A stretch of 7,252 bases of DNA from Desulfuromonadales bacterium. GTDB taxonomy: Bacteria > Desulfobacterota > Desulfuromonadia > Desulfuromonadales > UBA2294. The notes under the pieces are model-generated. The model had not been told where the DNA came from, did no database searches, and was given only the letters and a program-made list of their open reading frames with translations. The stretch is from NCBI GenBank assembly GCA_030591795.1, contig JAUVAJ010000084.1:1-7252 (forward strand). Reading direction: 5' to 3'. Shown in pieces: positions 1 through 5,962 of the stretch. The position numbers and the translations under genes are program-made. How positions within the stretch are numbered: position 1 is the first letter of the stretch; every line of letters starts with the position of its first letter.

Positions 1-140
1 CCGATGTCGGGCTGGAATGTAGATAGATAGGGGTTTTGCGCGGGTTGGTTTGTCAGGCCAGGCTGGATGTTGTTGCAATTTCAGGGCCGGAGTTTGTTTG
101 ATTTTCACTTGGAGTACAGTAACTTTTAAACAGTCGGGTT

Positions 141-200
141 CCTCCTTCGCCAACCCTCCTTCGCATAAAGCTACGGCGGGCATGAGCTACGGCGGACAAG
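141..200. repeat. Short doublet repeat, CCTCCTTCGC x2 and GCTACGGCGG x2
   Basis: The decamer CCTCCTTCGC occurs at 141-150 and again at 155-164. GCTACGGCGG occurs at 170-179 and 186-195. The two motif types are partly complementary (7 of 10 positions), so the block can fold as CCTCC...GGCGG hairpins. Positions 160-200 also align without gaps to 486-526, matching at 30 of 41 bases, so a degraded copy of this unit lies further downstream. Similar motifs occur between genes in other proteobacteria, but I cannot name the family. Confidence 0.55.
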
Positions 201-223
201 ACCGGCCCGACAGCCGTGTTCAT

Positions 224-251
224 TTTCTTTGGTGAGCCGCACCAAAAGAAA
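224..251. repeat. Hairpin with TTTCTTTGGTG / CACCAAAAGAAA arms
   Basis: The arms at 224-234 and 240-251 pair over 11 bp, with one bulged A (247) and a 5-nt loop. No T-run follows on either strand, so it does not look like an intrinsic terminator. It is more likely part of a dispersed intergenic repeat. Confidence 0.5.
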
Positions 252-322
252 CGGTTCACTTGGCTCTCTGTCGCTCTACAAACTGACGTACTCAAAGGTT
301 TCACAGGGAAAAGCTATAAGGT

Positions 323-420
323 CAAATCCCCCTCGGTCCCCCTTTACAAAAGGGGGAGGTAAAATTGTTTAGGTTGTGTTTGATTCCCCACTTTGAAAAA
401 GGGGGGTTAGGGGGGATTTG
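323..420. repeat. C/G-run palindromic repeat element, about 98 bp
   Basis: The ends are inverted repeats: CAAATCCCCC at the left and the complement of GGGGGGATTTG at the right, with similarity extending about 22 bp inward through a second C-run. Each half also contains its own small hairpin of C-runs facing G-runs, for example 338-355. The AT-rich centre (about 360-380) separates the two. This organisation is typical of short non-coding palindromic repeats scattered between genes. No reading frame or known functional RNA signature is visible. Confidence 0.65.
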
Positions 421-451
421 TCGATAGAGGGTTCTATTAGTTTGGATTGTC

Positions 452-597
452 TGTCATCTCGACCGTGAGCCTTTGCCAATCAGCCTACGCATGAAGCTTT
501 GGCTAACATGGGCTATGGCACACAAGCAGGGAGAGATTTTGTTTGTTTTTGTTTAAACCACTTAACCCGAGATTTCTCTCTAGCGTTCGAAATGACA
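452..597. repeat. 146-bp repeat with TGTCAT...ATGACA inverted ends
   Basis: TGTCATCTCGACCG at 452-465 matches the complement of 584-597 at 12 of 14 bases, giving terminal inverted repeats. GAGATTTCTC at 570-579 lies just inside the right end. Units ending in TGTCAT-TCGA and containing GAGA(T/A)TTCTC are a familiar kind of dispersed intergenic palindrome in many bacteria. This copy is elongated and contains a degraded copy of the 160-200 motif at 486-526, which suggests nesting or shared ancestry of the repeats. Confidence 0.5.
486..526. repeat. Degraded second copy of the 160-200 motif
   Basis: These 41 bases match positions 160-200 without gaps at 30 of 41 positions. The best conserved parts are CGCAT-AAGCT and the final ACAAG-like end. 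The GCTACGGCGG cores have decayed to forms such as GCTTTGGCTA and GCTATGGCAC. The similarity stops at both edges of this interval. Confidence 0.45.
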
Positions 598-731
598 AGG
601 TTTTTCGCTCCAGTTACCATCAATTGATAGGGCCCCATTGGAACGGGCCCGGATTGGTTCATTACCTGCTGATAAAACATATCCTTGTAGCGCCATAGAG
701 ATGCCATCCGCAAGGATAAAGGCATTTTTTG

Positions 732-765
732 CTTACTTTTTGTTGCCGCTTGGACAAAAAGCAAG
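732..765. repeat. Hairpin with CTTACTTTTTGT / ACAAAAAGCAAG arms
   Basis: Arms 732-743 and 754-765 pair over 12 positions with a single A/C mismatch and a 10-nt loop. It is AT-rich and not followed by a clear T-run on either strand. I read it as part of an intergenic repeat rather than a terminator. Confidence 0.5.
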
Positions 766-769
766 TCTC

Positions 770-791
770 CTGTCGGGGAGAGTCCCGACGG
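770..791. repeat. Short GC-rich hairpin, GTCGGG / CCCGAC
   Basis: Positions 770-777 pair with 784-791, including one T-G wobble, around a 6-nt loop (GAGAGT). It follows the previous hairpin by only 4 nt, so the two probably belong to the same composite repeat. Confidence 0.45.
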
Positions 792-833
792 TTCTGCCTA
801 GAATTTTAAAATATCAACAAAAGAATATTCAAC

Positions 834-876
834 AAAGAGAAAGGGAGCGCTGTCAGACAGCACTCCCCTTCTCTTT
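834..876 (-). terminator. Rho-independent terminator of the nar operon
   Basis: A 43-nt near-perfect hairpin: arms 834-853 and 857-876 with a 3-nt loop, 20 paired positions. It begins 20 nt after the stop codon of the PAS gene. Two positions that are A/C mismatches on the plus strand (842/868 and 848/862) become U-G and G-U wobbles in minus-strand RNA, so selection appears to favour the minus-strand fold. The 3' arm ends in UUU, followed by a loosely U-rich tail. It closes the operon. Confidence 0.72.
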
Positions 877-896
877 ACTCTATATCAACCGACAGG

Positions 897-1337
897 CTAT
901 TTAACCTGCCCGGCTTCCAATTCAGCAATCCGCTCCTGCAACACTTTCTCTTTTTGCCGTTGCGCCGTCACATCACGCAAAATCGCAGCAACACCGCGTG
1001 GCTGGCCGTTATCATCCTGCAACAACACGATAGTAAATTCAACTGAGACCCTTGAGCCATCTTTATGCATGGCCGGCACCGCCAACATGTCAGTGCCATA
1101 ACGGGTTTCACCGGTCGCCATGGTCTTATGGAAACCGTCCCCGTGTCGCTGACGCAGCTTTTCCGGAATAATCAGATCGAGCGATTGACCGAGCGCCTCT
1201 GCAGCTGAGTAACCGAAAATCCGCTCTGCACCAGTATTCCACAACCTGATATTCCCGTCACGATCAGCATACAGAATAGCATCTGGAGCGAGAGCTAGAA
1301 TTTCGGTGCTAAGTTTTGCAATATCGAGTTTTGCCAT
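897..1337 (-). CDS. Stand-alone PAS-domain protein (putative nitrate-operon sensor)
   Basis: This 146-residue protein is almost entirely one PAS fold. Family hallmarks are residues 15-46 (APDAILYADRDG, then the LWN-GAERIFGY strand-helix stretch), GQSLDLIIPEKLRQRH at 50-65, HKDGSRVSVEFTI at 91-103 and the closing RDVTAQR at 121-127. After it comes only a short charged helix of about 20 residues, probably coiled coil. There is no kinase, GGDEF or DNA-binding domain and no signal peptide, so it should be cytoplasmic. His65 in the RHGDGF stretch sits where FixL-type PAS domains place the haem-ligating histidine, but the distal arginine of FixL is not obvious, so haem binding is only a possibility. 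It starts with ATG at 1337 behind a weak AGAGA-type site, 38 nt after the transporter stop codon, and is the last gene before the terminator. It probably passes a redox, gas or ligand signal to a partner encoded elsewhere. PAS identity is sure; function is not. Confidence 0.85.
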   Translation of the reverse strand: MAKLDIAKLSTEILALAPDAILYADRDGNIRLWNTGAERIFGYSAAEALGQSLDLIIPEKLRQRHGDGFHKTMATGETRYGTDMLAVPAMHKDGSRVSVEFTIVLLQDDNGQPRGVAAILRDVTAQRQKEKVLQERIAELEAGQVK

Positions 1338-1375
1338 AATAGTTTCTCTGTATCACCTTGTTGGTCGGTTACTGT

Positions 1376-2980
1376 TTACGGGTTCTGAATATAAGCATTC
1401 TTCCGAGTGTAGAACCACCAGTTGATCGCCAAACAGACAAAATAGAACACTGCGAAACCATAGAGCGCGTACTCCGGAGTCGTGGCCTTGATCTGCTCAC
1501 CGAAAACCTTCGGAATGATGAACGCGCCATAAGCTGCAATTGCTGACGTCCAGCCCAAAACAGGTCCAGCCTGCTCGGCGTTAAAAATCATGGCGACTGA
1601 ACGGAAGGTCGAACCGTTGCCGACGCCGGTGGCGGCAAACAGGATAATAAACAGAACCAGGAACGGCACAAAAACCGTCTCCGGAGTAGCGGAAGCATAG
1701 GCTGCCTTCATGAAGTAGGCGCAGCCGAGAGCTGAGACAATCATCACAATCGAAACCCATTGGGTGACAATGGCACCGCCCATTTTATCGGCATTCTTGC
1801 CGCCGATCGGCCGTATCAAGGCACCGATAAATGGACCCATCCAGGCAAACATCCGAGCGCTCGGGCCGTTAGGGTTGACCGTGTTGTGTGTCATGACACC
1901 GTCGACCATGATATGTGAAAAACCGAAGATAACCTTGATCGACAGGGCAAAAGCGGCCGAGTAGCCAATGAAGGAACCGAAAGTCATGGTGTAGATGATA
2001 GTCATCGCCCAGGTGTGTTTATTGTTGAAAATCTTGTATTGCCGTTCAAGATTTTCACGCAAGCCGCCTTTGGTCAGGAACTTCATACCAAAGACTGTGG
2101 CGGCGACCACCAACGGCAACACAACCCACTTGCTGAGCAGCCCGAGACCTACCGGGGGCGGCAACATCAGATAGAGCCCGCCGATTGCGGTAACAAAGGC
2201 GATTGAAAGTAAACCGATGATCATGGCGAACGATTTTGGTGGCGAGGCCAGTCCGGGGGATACTGTATCGGTAGTGATATTGTTCATACCGAAGAAACCG
2301 GCAACAGCCAGCGGAATCAACAACACCAGCCAGATATAACCGGCATTATGGATGAAGGTTTCAGACCCGGCCGGAATCTTGCCGATCAGAGTACCGCTGG
2401 TGTTGATCAGGGTCATCGGCTCGCCGCCAAACAGACCGAAGGTCATCACTAACGGAATAAGAATCTGCATGGTGGTGACGCCGAAGTTACCCAGACCGGC
2501 GTTCAGGCCAAGAGAGGTTCCTTGAACCTTTTTCGGAAAAAAGAAGCTGATGTTCGACATCGAAGAAGCGAAGTTACCACCACCGATACCCGAGAACAGA
2601 GCGAGCAGGTAATAAACCTCAATCGGCGTGTTGTAGTTCTGTAGAGCGATACCGGTACCAAACGCCGGAATCATCAACATTGCCGTAGTCAAAAAGATGG
2701 TATTGCGACCGCCGGCGATGCGGATCAGGAACGAACTCGGAATCCGCAGGGTAGCGCCGGTCAGGCCGGCAATGGCCGACAGGGTGAAGAGCTGCGATTG
2801 GCTGAACGGGTAGCCGAGGTTGATCATCTGCACTGCGATGATCCCCCAGTAGAGCCAGACGGCGAAACCGCAGAGCAGGCTGGGAATCGAGATCCAGAGA
2901 TTACGGGTGGCGATCTTTTTACCTTCGGAATCCCAGAATTGTTCGTCTTCAACGTCCCACTTATCAAGGTTAATCGACAT
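1376..2980 (-). CDS. narK: Nitrate/nitrite transporter, E. coli NarK type, with two extra membrane segments
   Basis: MFS transporter of the nitrate/nitrite porter family, 534 residues from the ATG at 2980. That start has a perfect GAGGAGG site 6 nt upstream; an upstream TTG at 2995 is not credible. The cytoplasmic N-terminus (W-x-x-E-D-x-x-FW then RNLWISIP at 26-33) is that of E. coli NarK. Substrate-binding arginines are recognisable: Arg79 in LRIPSSF and Arg390 in GALIRPIGG, equivalent to E. coli Arg89 and Arg305. The nitrate signature motifs are at about 158-172 (GLNAGLGNFG) and 451-466 (TGVGNGSTF). It likely exchanges nitrate for nitrite or imports nitrate across the inner membrane. Unusual for an E. 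coli-like NarK, the loop between the two halves holds two further hydrophobic segments (about 250-273 and 284-303), predicting 14 helices. The stretch after the next helix (about 350-376) is also longer. It lies 185 nt after the preceding transporter gene, and the gap is mostly a palindromic element. Confidence 0.93.
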   Translation of the reverse strand: MSINLDKWDVEDEQFWDSEGKKIATRNLWISIPSLLCGFAVWLYWGIIAVQMINLGYPFSQSQLFTLSAIAGLTGATLRIPSSFLIRIAGGRNTIFLTTAMLMIPAFGTGIALQNYNTPIEVYYLLALFSGIGGGNFASSMSNISFFFPKKVQGTSLGLNAGLGNFGVTTMQILIPLVMTFGLFGGEPMTLINTSGTLIGKIPAGSETFIHNAGYIWLVLLIPLAVAGFFGMNNITTDTVSPGLASPPKSFAMIIGLLSIAFVTAIGGLYLMLPPPVGLGLLSKWVVLPLVVAATVFGMKFLTKGGLRENLERQYKIFNNKHTWAMTIIYTMTFGSFIGYSAAFALSIKVIFGFSHIMVDGVMTHNTVNPNGPSARMFAWMGPFIGALIRPIGGKNADKMGGAIVTQWVSIVMIVSALGCAYFMKAAYASATPETVFVPFLVLFIILFAATGVGNGSTFRSVAMIFNAEQAGPVLGWTSAIAAYGAFIIPKVFGEQIKATTPEYALYGFAVFYFVCLAINWWFYTRKNAYIQNP

Positions 2981-2986
2981 CTGTTT

Positions 2987-2993
2987 CCTCCTC
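2987..2993 (-). promoter_or_regulatory. Ribosome binding site of the E. coli-type narK
   Basis: GAGGAGG on the minus strand, 6 nt before the ATG at 2980. It fixes the start against the upstream TTG. Its 5' edge touches the end of the palindromic element at 2994, with no intervening base. Confidence 0.8.
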
Positions 2994-3119
2994 AATGGCG
3001 TCGTAAAAAGTCCGATTTACTGTGTTGTTGTGGTTTTTCAGACACTTGACATACTGACGTATGCCTTCGTTCCTGAAAAATCGCAACGCCTTGTCTATCG
3101 AAATTTTTACTTAGCCATT
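2994..3119 (+). repeat. MITE-like palindromic element, copy 1
   Basis: A 126-bp unit bounded by AATGGC and GCCATT. Its 23-bp ends match as inverted repeats at 18 of 23 positions, and complementarity continues toward the middle (GGTTTTTCAG against CTGAAAAATC), so it can form a long imperfect hairpin. It contains no gene of its own. A second copy at 5963-6089 is inverted relative to this one and about 88% identical (15 differences, counting one single-base indel). No target-site duplication is evident. I recall similar sequences between genes in Geobacter-type genomes, but that is memory, not a search. The strand given is an arbitrary reference orientation. Confidence 0.75.
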
Positions 3120-3165
3120 CAGTTAGTGTTGTAGTGCTTTTTTATAAAAACCAATTTAAGACTGA

Positions 3166-4656
3166 TTAATGTGACTCAATTTTTTTCATATCTTCAGGGT
3201 GTTTATCTTTCATCAGTTTCTGGGCTGTCAGGTGCAACCAGATCAGGCAAACTGCTGACAAGATAAGAATAAACATCCAGCAGCTGGTCCATAGTCCGGT
3301 GTATTCCAGGAGATAACCAAAAATTATCGGACAGAAGAATCCGCCCAAGCCGCCGAGCACGCCGACCATGCCGCCGACAACCCCGACCTCTTCCGGGAAA
3401 TAGTCCGGAATAAGTTTATAGACCGCCGCCTTGCCGATCCCCCAGATACTGCCGAGCAGTATAATAAATACGGCAAAAATCCAAACATTCGCCTGGAAAA
3501 ATATCCGGGTTACACCCTTGGCCAGCAGCTCCTTCTTCTTGACTGTCTGGCCAACCTCGACCACCGGTTCTTGCCAGGTCTGCTTGCCCGGTAGAATCAG
3601 CATCTGGTCGTCGAAGTCCTCCAACGGATCGGGCTTGATTTTAAAACTATAGGATTTGCTATCAACTACGATTGCGCTAGCGGTCACCTCTGTGACAACG
3701 CCGGGTCGCTTTGCCATAATGCCCCGCCCCGGCGAATAGACATCCATCCGCGGGATAATAACCAGGAAGCTGATCGCGACCGAAGCACCGAGTACCCAGT
3801 ACATGACAGAGCGTCCGCCGAATTTATCAGACATCCAGCCACCCAGAGCACGGATTACCCCGGAAGGGAGACTGAACATCGATGCAAAAATCCCGGCGGT
3901 GACCAGCGGCAGGTAATAAACATTAACGAAGTACGGCACCAGCCATTGCGAAAAAGCAACAAAGCAGCCGAATACCAGGAAGTAATAGAGGCCAAATCGC
4001 CAGACCCGAACATTTTTCAGCGGCTTCAGCATTTCGGTGAACGACTTCCCCGAAGAGGCCGGTTTCCGGTTCTCGGAGAAGATAAAAAAGATCACACCCA
4101 TTATGACCAGCATCGCGGCGTAGTAGACAGGCAGCTCGCGCCAGGCTTCAATATTGGCGCCATTGTCTGTCAAGCGATTAAGCATGGTTGGCGCAAACAG
4201 GGTGGTCAGGGCCGCACCGGCATTACCGGCGCCGAAAATTCCCAGGGCCGTTCCCTGGCGTTCGCGCGGGTACCAGACCGATGAAAATGCGATACCGATC
4301 GAAAAACTGACCCCGACCAGGCCGAAACCAAAGCTGCACAGCGCAAAGGTCATGAAACTGTCGGCAAAGGACAACAGGTACATCGGAATGGCGCAGACCA
4401 ACAGCAATGTACCGTAAATCGGCTTGCCGCCGAACTTGTCAGTCAACATCCCGGCCGGCAGCCGGAAAATCGAACCGGTCAATATCGGAATGCCCATCAA
4501 CCAGCCGATTTCGATCGGGCCCCAGTCAAACACCTGATTATCCGCCAGAAAAGTCACCAGGACGCCATTAAACATCCAGACGGCAAAACAAACGGTAAAG
4601 GCCAGCGTGTTCAGAAACAGAACTTTATGTGATTTTGCGGTTGCGACTTCTAACAT
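3166..4656 (-). CDS. narK: Nitrate/nitrite transporter, NarK1 type, with a soluble inserted domain
   Basis: MFS nitrate/nitrite porter of 496 residues. The N-terminal LNTLAFTVCFAVWMFNGV stretch resembles the NarK1/NasA branch, which lacks the N-terminal extension of E. coli NarK. Key features are Arg65 (FRLPAGMLTDKFGGK, helix 2) and Arg269 (GVIRALGGWMSDKFGGR), the two nitrate-contacting arginines. Nitrate signatures are at 142-150 (GAGNAGAAL) and 425-443 (glycine-rich GVVGGMVGVLGGLGG). This branch is generally thought to import nitrate with protons. Twelve helices are predicted, but about 85 hydrophilic residues (roughly 303-388) interrupt them between helices 9 and 10, on the periplasmic side by topology. 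The insert reads like a small beta-rich domain (GVVTEVTASAIVV, then VVEVGQTVKKKELLAKGVT). The ATG at 4656 follows GAGGAGG by 4 nt; a TTG immediately before it would be only 1 nt away. It lies 42 nt after narI and is probably co-transcribed. Confidence 0.92.
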   Translation of the reverse strand: MLEVATAKSHKVLFLNTLAFTVCFAVWMFNGVLVTFLADNQVFDWGPIEIGWLMGIPILTGSIFRLPAGMLTDKFGGKPIYGTLLLVCAIPMYLLSFADSFMTFALCSFGFGLVGVSFSIGIAFSSVWYPRERQGTALGIFGAGNAGAALTTLFAPTMLNRLTDNGANIEAWRELPVYYAAMLVIMGVIFFIFSENRKPASSGKSFTEMLKPLKNVRVWRFGLYYFLVFGCFVAFSQWLVPYFVNVYYLPLVTAGIFASMFSLPSGVIRALGGWMSDKFGGRSVMYWVLGASVAISFLVIIPRMDVYSPGRGIMAKRPGVVTEVTASAIVVDSKSYSFKIKPDPLEDFDDQMLILPGKQTWQEPVVEVGQTVKKKELLAKGVTRIFFQANVWIFAVFIILLGSIWGIGKAAVYKLIPDYFPEEVGVVGGMVGVLGGLGGFFCPIIFGYLLEYTGLWTSCWMFILILSAVCLIWLHLTAQKLMKDKHPEDMKKIESH

Positions 4657-4660
4657 CAAG

Positions 4661-4667
4661 CCTCCTC
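4661..4667 (-). promoter_or_regulatory. Ribosome binding site of the NarK1-type gene
   Basis: GAGGAGG on the minus strand. The spacing to the ATG at 4656 is a short 4 nt. The adjoining TTG at 4659 would leave only 1 nt, so the ATG is preferred. Confidence 0.7.
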
Positions 4668-4698
4668 ATAGCAACAGGACAATAAGAACAGAATCAAA

Positions 4699-5376
4699 TC
4701 AACCGGTTCGACGTTGCCGGTACCAGATCACAATCTGATAAGGCCGCGCCAGATAGGTCAACGGCACACTGACGACATGAACCAGACGTGAGAACGGGAA
4801 CAGCGCCAAAATCAGAAATGCGTTGAATGCGTGTAGCTTGACTACGAACGGCAGCGCCGCCAGATAATGCAGCTGCGGATCGAGTTTAACCAGTGACCAG
4901 AGCCAGGGCGTTGCCGTGTGCAGATACCAGACCGACCCCCAGCGCAAGGTGAAAGCGATATAAACGCCGGTCGCAACTTGCAGAAACAGCGTCGCCAGAA
5001 CCAGCCAGTCGATCACCGTGGTGACCGCGGCGACACGGGCATTGGTGATCCGCCGGAAGATCAGCAGGGTGACCGCAATCAGGGTGCTTATGCCGAGCGC
5101 CAACCCGGTCACTTCAAGCATGTAGAGACGCAGCGGTCTGCCGAGTAGCGCCGCCCAACCAGAGGGGACGAGAAAAGCCAGGAAATGTGCCAACAGAATA
5201 ATGAGAATAGCGTAGTGCCAGGGGATCGAACCCCAGAACAGCACCCGGCTTTCGAGAAACTGCGACGATTGTGATGACCAGGAGTAGCGGTCGACAAAAT
5301 ACCGGTAGATGCCGACGCCGATCATCAGAGCCACTGCCACGTAAGGGAACACGCCAAACAGAATCATATCGGTCAT
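4699..5376 (-). CDS. narI: Respiratory nitrate reductase gamma subunit, cytochrome b NarI
   Basis: Integral membrane di-haem cytochrome b that takes electrons from quinol at the periplasmic side and passes them to the iron-sulfur clusters of NarH. It has 225 residues, the normal family size, with five hydrophobic segments (about 5-24, 52-72, 83-106, 122-142, 178-198). All four haem-ligand histidines appear to be present: His54 and His64 on helix 2, His182 and His200 on helix 5. Their spacings of 10 and 18 match E. coli His56/66 and His187/205. The C-terminal tail is basic and cytoplasmic, as needed to dock NarGH. The ATG at 5376 is preferred over an upstream GTG at 5385: GAGGAG lies 8 nt before it, and the GTG would overlap that site. 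ATGA overlap with narJ implies translational coupling. Confidence 0.96.
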   Translation of the reverse strand: MTDMILFGVFPYVAVALMIGVGIYRYFVDRYSWSSQSSQFLESRVLFWGSIPWHYAILIILLAHFLAFLVPSGWAALLGRPLRLYMLEVTGLALGISTLIAVTLLIFRRITNARVAAVTTVIDWLVLATLFLQVATGVYIAFTLRWGSVWYLHTATPWLWSLVKLDPQLHYLAALPFVVKLHAFNAFLILALFPFSRLVHVVSVPLTYLARPYQIVIWYRQRRTG

Positions 5377-5924
5377 GATAAACACTCCTCGGTTGACACG
5401 GTTTCACTCAAAAAACTCTGCAGGGCATTGAGCAACGCCACGTAAGGATGGCCTTCACTCTCAATCCCCAGGGTGATTTTCTCCAGAGCCGGCAACAGCC
5501 CATCCAGAATAATTTCCTGACGACACGCCTGATCACTGATCGAACCGATAAAGCGCAACACTTCAGTCAGGTGATCTGGCAGCTCATTGCCAGCGACGAA
5601 CCCATACTGTTTATAAAGTTCCTGCAGTTTGATCATGAACATGGTGCGCTGCTGACTCTCGCCACAAAGCTGGAAGCCGACATACGGATGGCAGAGCGAC
5701 TGCAAATCAAAGGTACCGGTGAAAGCCTCCTCAATCCGATTAATATCGTTGTCCTCAAGGAAGCTGGTGAAGCTCGCCATAGCGGCTGAAGCCTCGGCAT
5801 TGATTTCCTGCAGCTGCGCAGAGAATGCAACAGCCTGCGCCACGACACCCTGCTCCGGATAACTGAGCAGGGTCGAAAATTGCCGACAGACTTCTTGATG
5901 TTGTTGTAATTCAGTCATAATCAT
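5373..5924 (-). CDS. narJ: Nitrate reductase molybdenum-cofactor assembly chaperone NarJ
   Basis: Cytoplasmic system-specific chaperone of the TorD/DmsD/NarJ family. It binds apo-NarG, allows insertion of the molybdenum cofactor and guides attachment of NarGH to NarI. The 183-residue all-helical protein opens with a CRQFSTLLSYPE stretch (13-24) typical of NarJ. The family core follows: EEAFTGTFD (65-73), a CGESQQRTMFMIKLQELYKQYGF block (87-109) and ELPDHLTEVLRFI (114-126). It is shorter than the E. coli protein (about 236 residues), mainly at the C-terminus, as in many other phyla. Two ATG codons are plausible, at 5924 and 5918; GGAAAGAG at 5927-5934 could serve either. The gene ends in an ATGA overlap with narI. 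The narH-narJ gap is 163 nt and is mostly a palindromic element. Confidence 0.93.
   Translation of the reverse strand: MIMTELQQHQEVCRQFSTLLSYPEQGVVAQAVAFSAQLQEINAEASAAMASFTSFLEDNDINRIEEAFTGTFDLQSLCHPYVGFQLCGESQQRTMFMIKLQELYKQYGFVAGNELPDHLTEVLRFIGSISDQACRQEIILDGLLPALEKITLGIESEGHPYVALLNALQSFLSETVSTEECLS
5385..5390 (-). promoter_or_regulatory. Ribosome binding site of narI inside narJ
   Basis: GAGGAG on the minus strand, 8 nt before the narI ATG. It is read in narJ as two glutamate codons (STEECLS end), so initiation of narI depends on sequence inside narJ. Confidence 0.75.
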
Positions 5925-5962
5925 TACTCTTTCCAAGTAGCAAATGGCGCCTGTTATCACCC

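Larger units (their letters stand above)
1..833. other. Gene-free region rich in intergenic repeats
   Basis: No convincing gene lies here on either strand. The open frames present are short, lack good ribosome binding sites and run straight through palindromic repeats. What the stretch holds is a series of separate repeat or hairpin units, listed individually: a doublet motif near 141-200, a hairpin at 224-251, a C/G-run palindrome at 323-420, a longer repeat at 452-597 and two hairpins at 732-791. Two smaller items are an 8-bp inverted repeat (TATCCTTG at 680-687 and its complement at 711-718) and two self-complementary GGGCCC sites (630-635, 645-650). The region lies downstream of the nar operon terminator. 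Positions 1-140 show nothing recognisable. Confidence 0.7.

Noticed and set aside
50..304. Short open frames on both strands (61 and 83 codons)
   Set aside because: They run through the repeat motifs and hairpin at 141-251, have no recognisable domain and no good ribosome binding site.
618..627. ATCAATTGAT palindrome as an FNR-type site
   Set aside because: The spacing does not fit TTGAT-N4-ATCAA, and it lies downstream of the operon with no gene to control.
513..904. Open frames of 83-88 codons on both strands
   Set aside because: They cross hairpins and the operon terminator, with unconvincing composition and no family resemblance.
3120..3165. Possible internal promoter (TATAAA on the minus strand near 3142-3147) before the E. 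coli-type narK
   Set aside because: No matching -35 box at suitable spacing, and the stretch is simply AT-rich.
3946..4417. Plus-strand open frames opposite the NarK1-type gene
   Set aside because: Antisense shadows of a clearly recognised transporter; no independent support.
5448..5789. Plus-strand 113-codon frame opposite narJ
   Set aside because: Antisense shadow of narJ; no motif and no ribosome binding site evidence.
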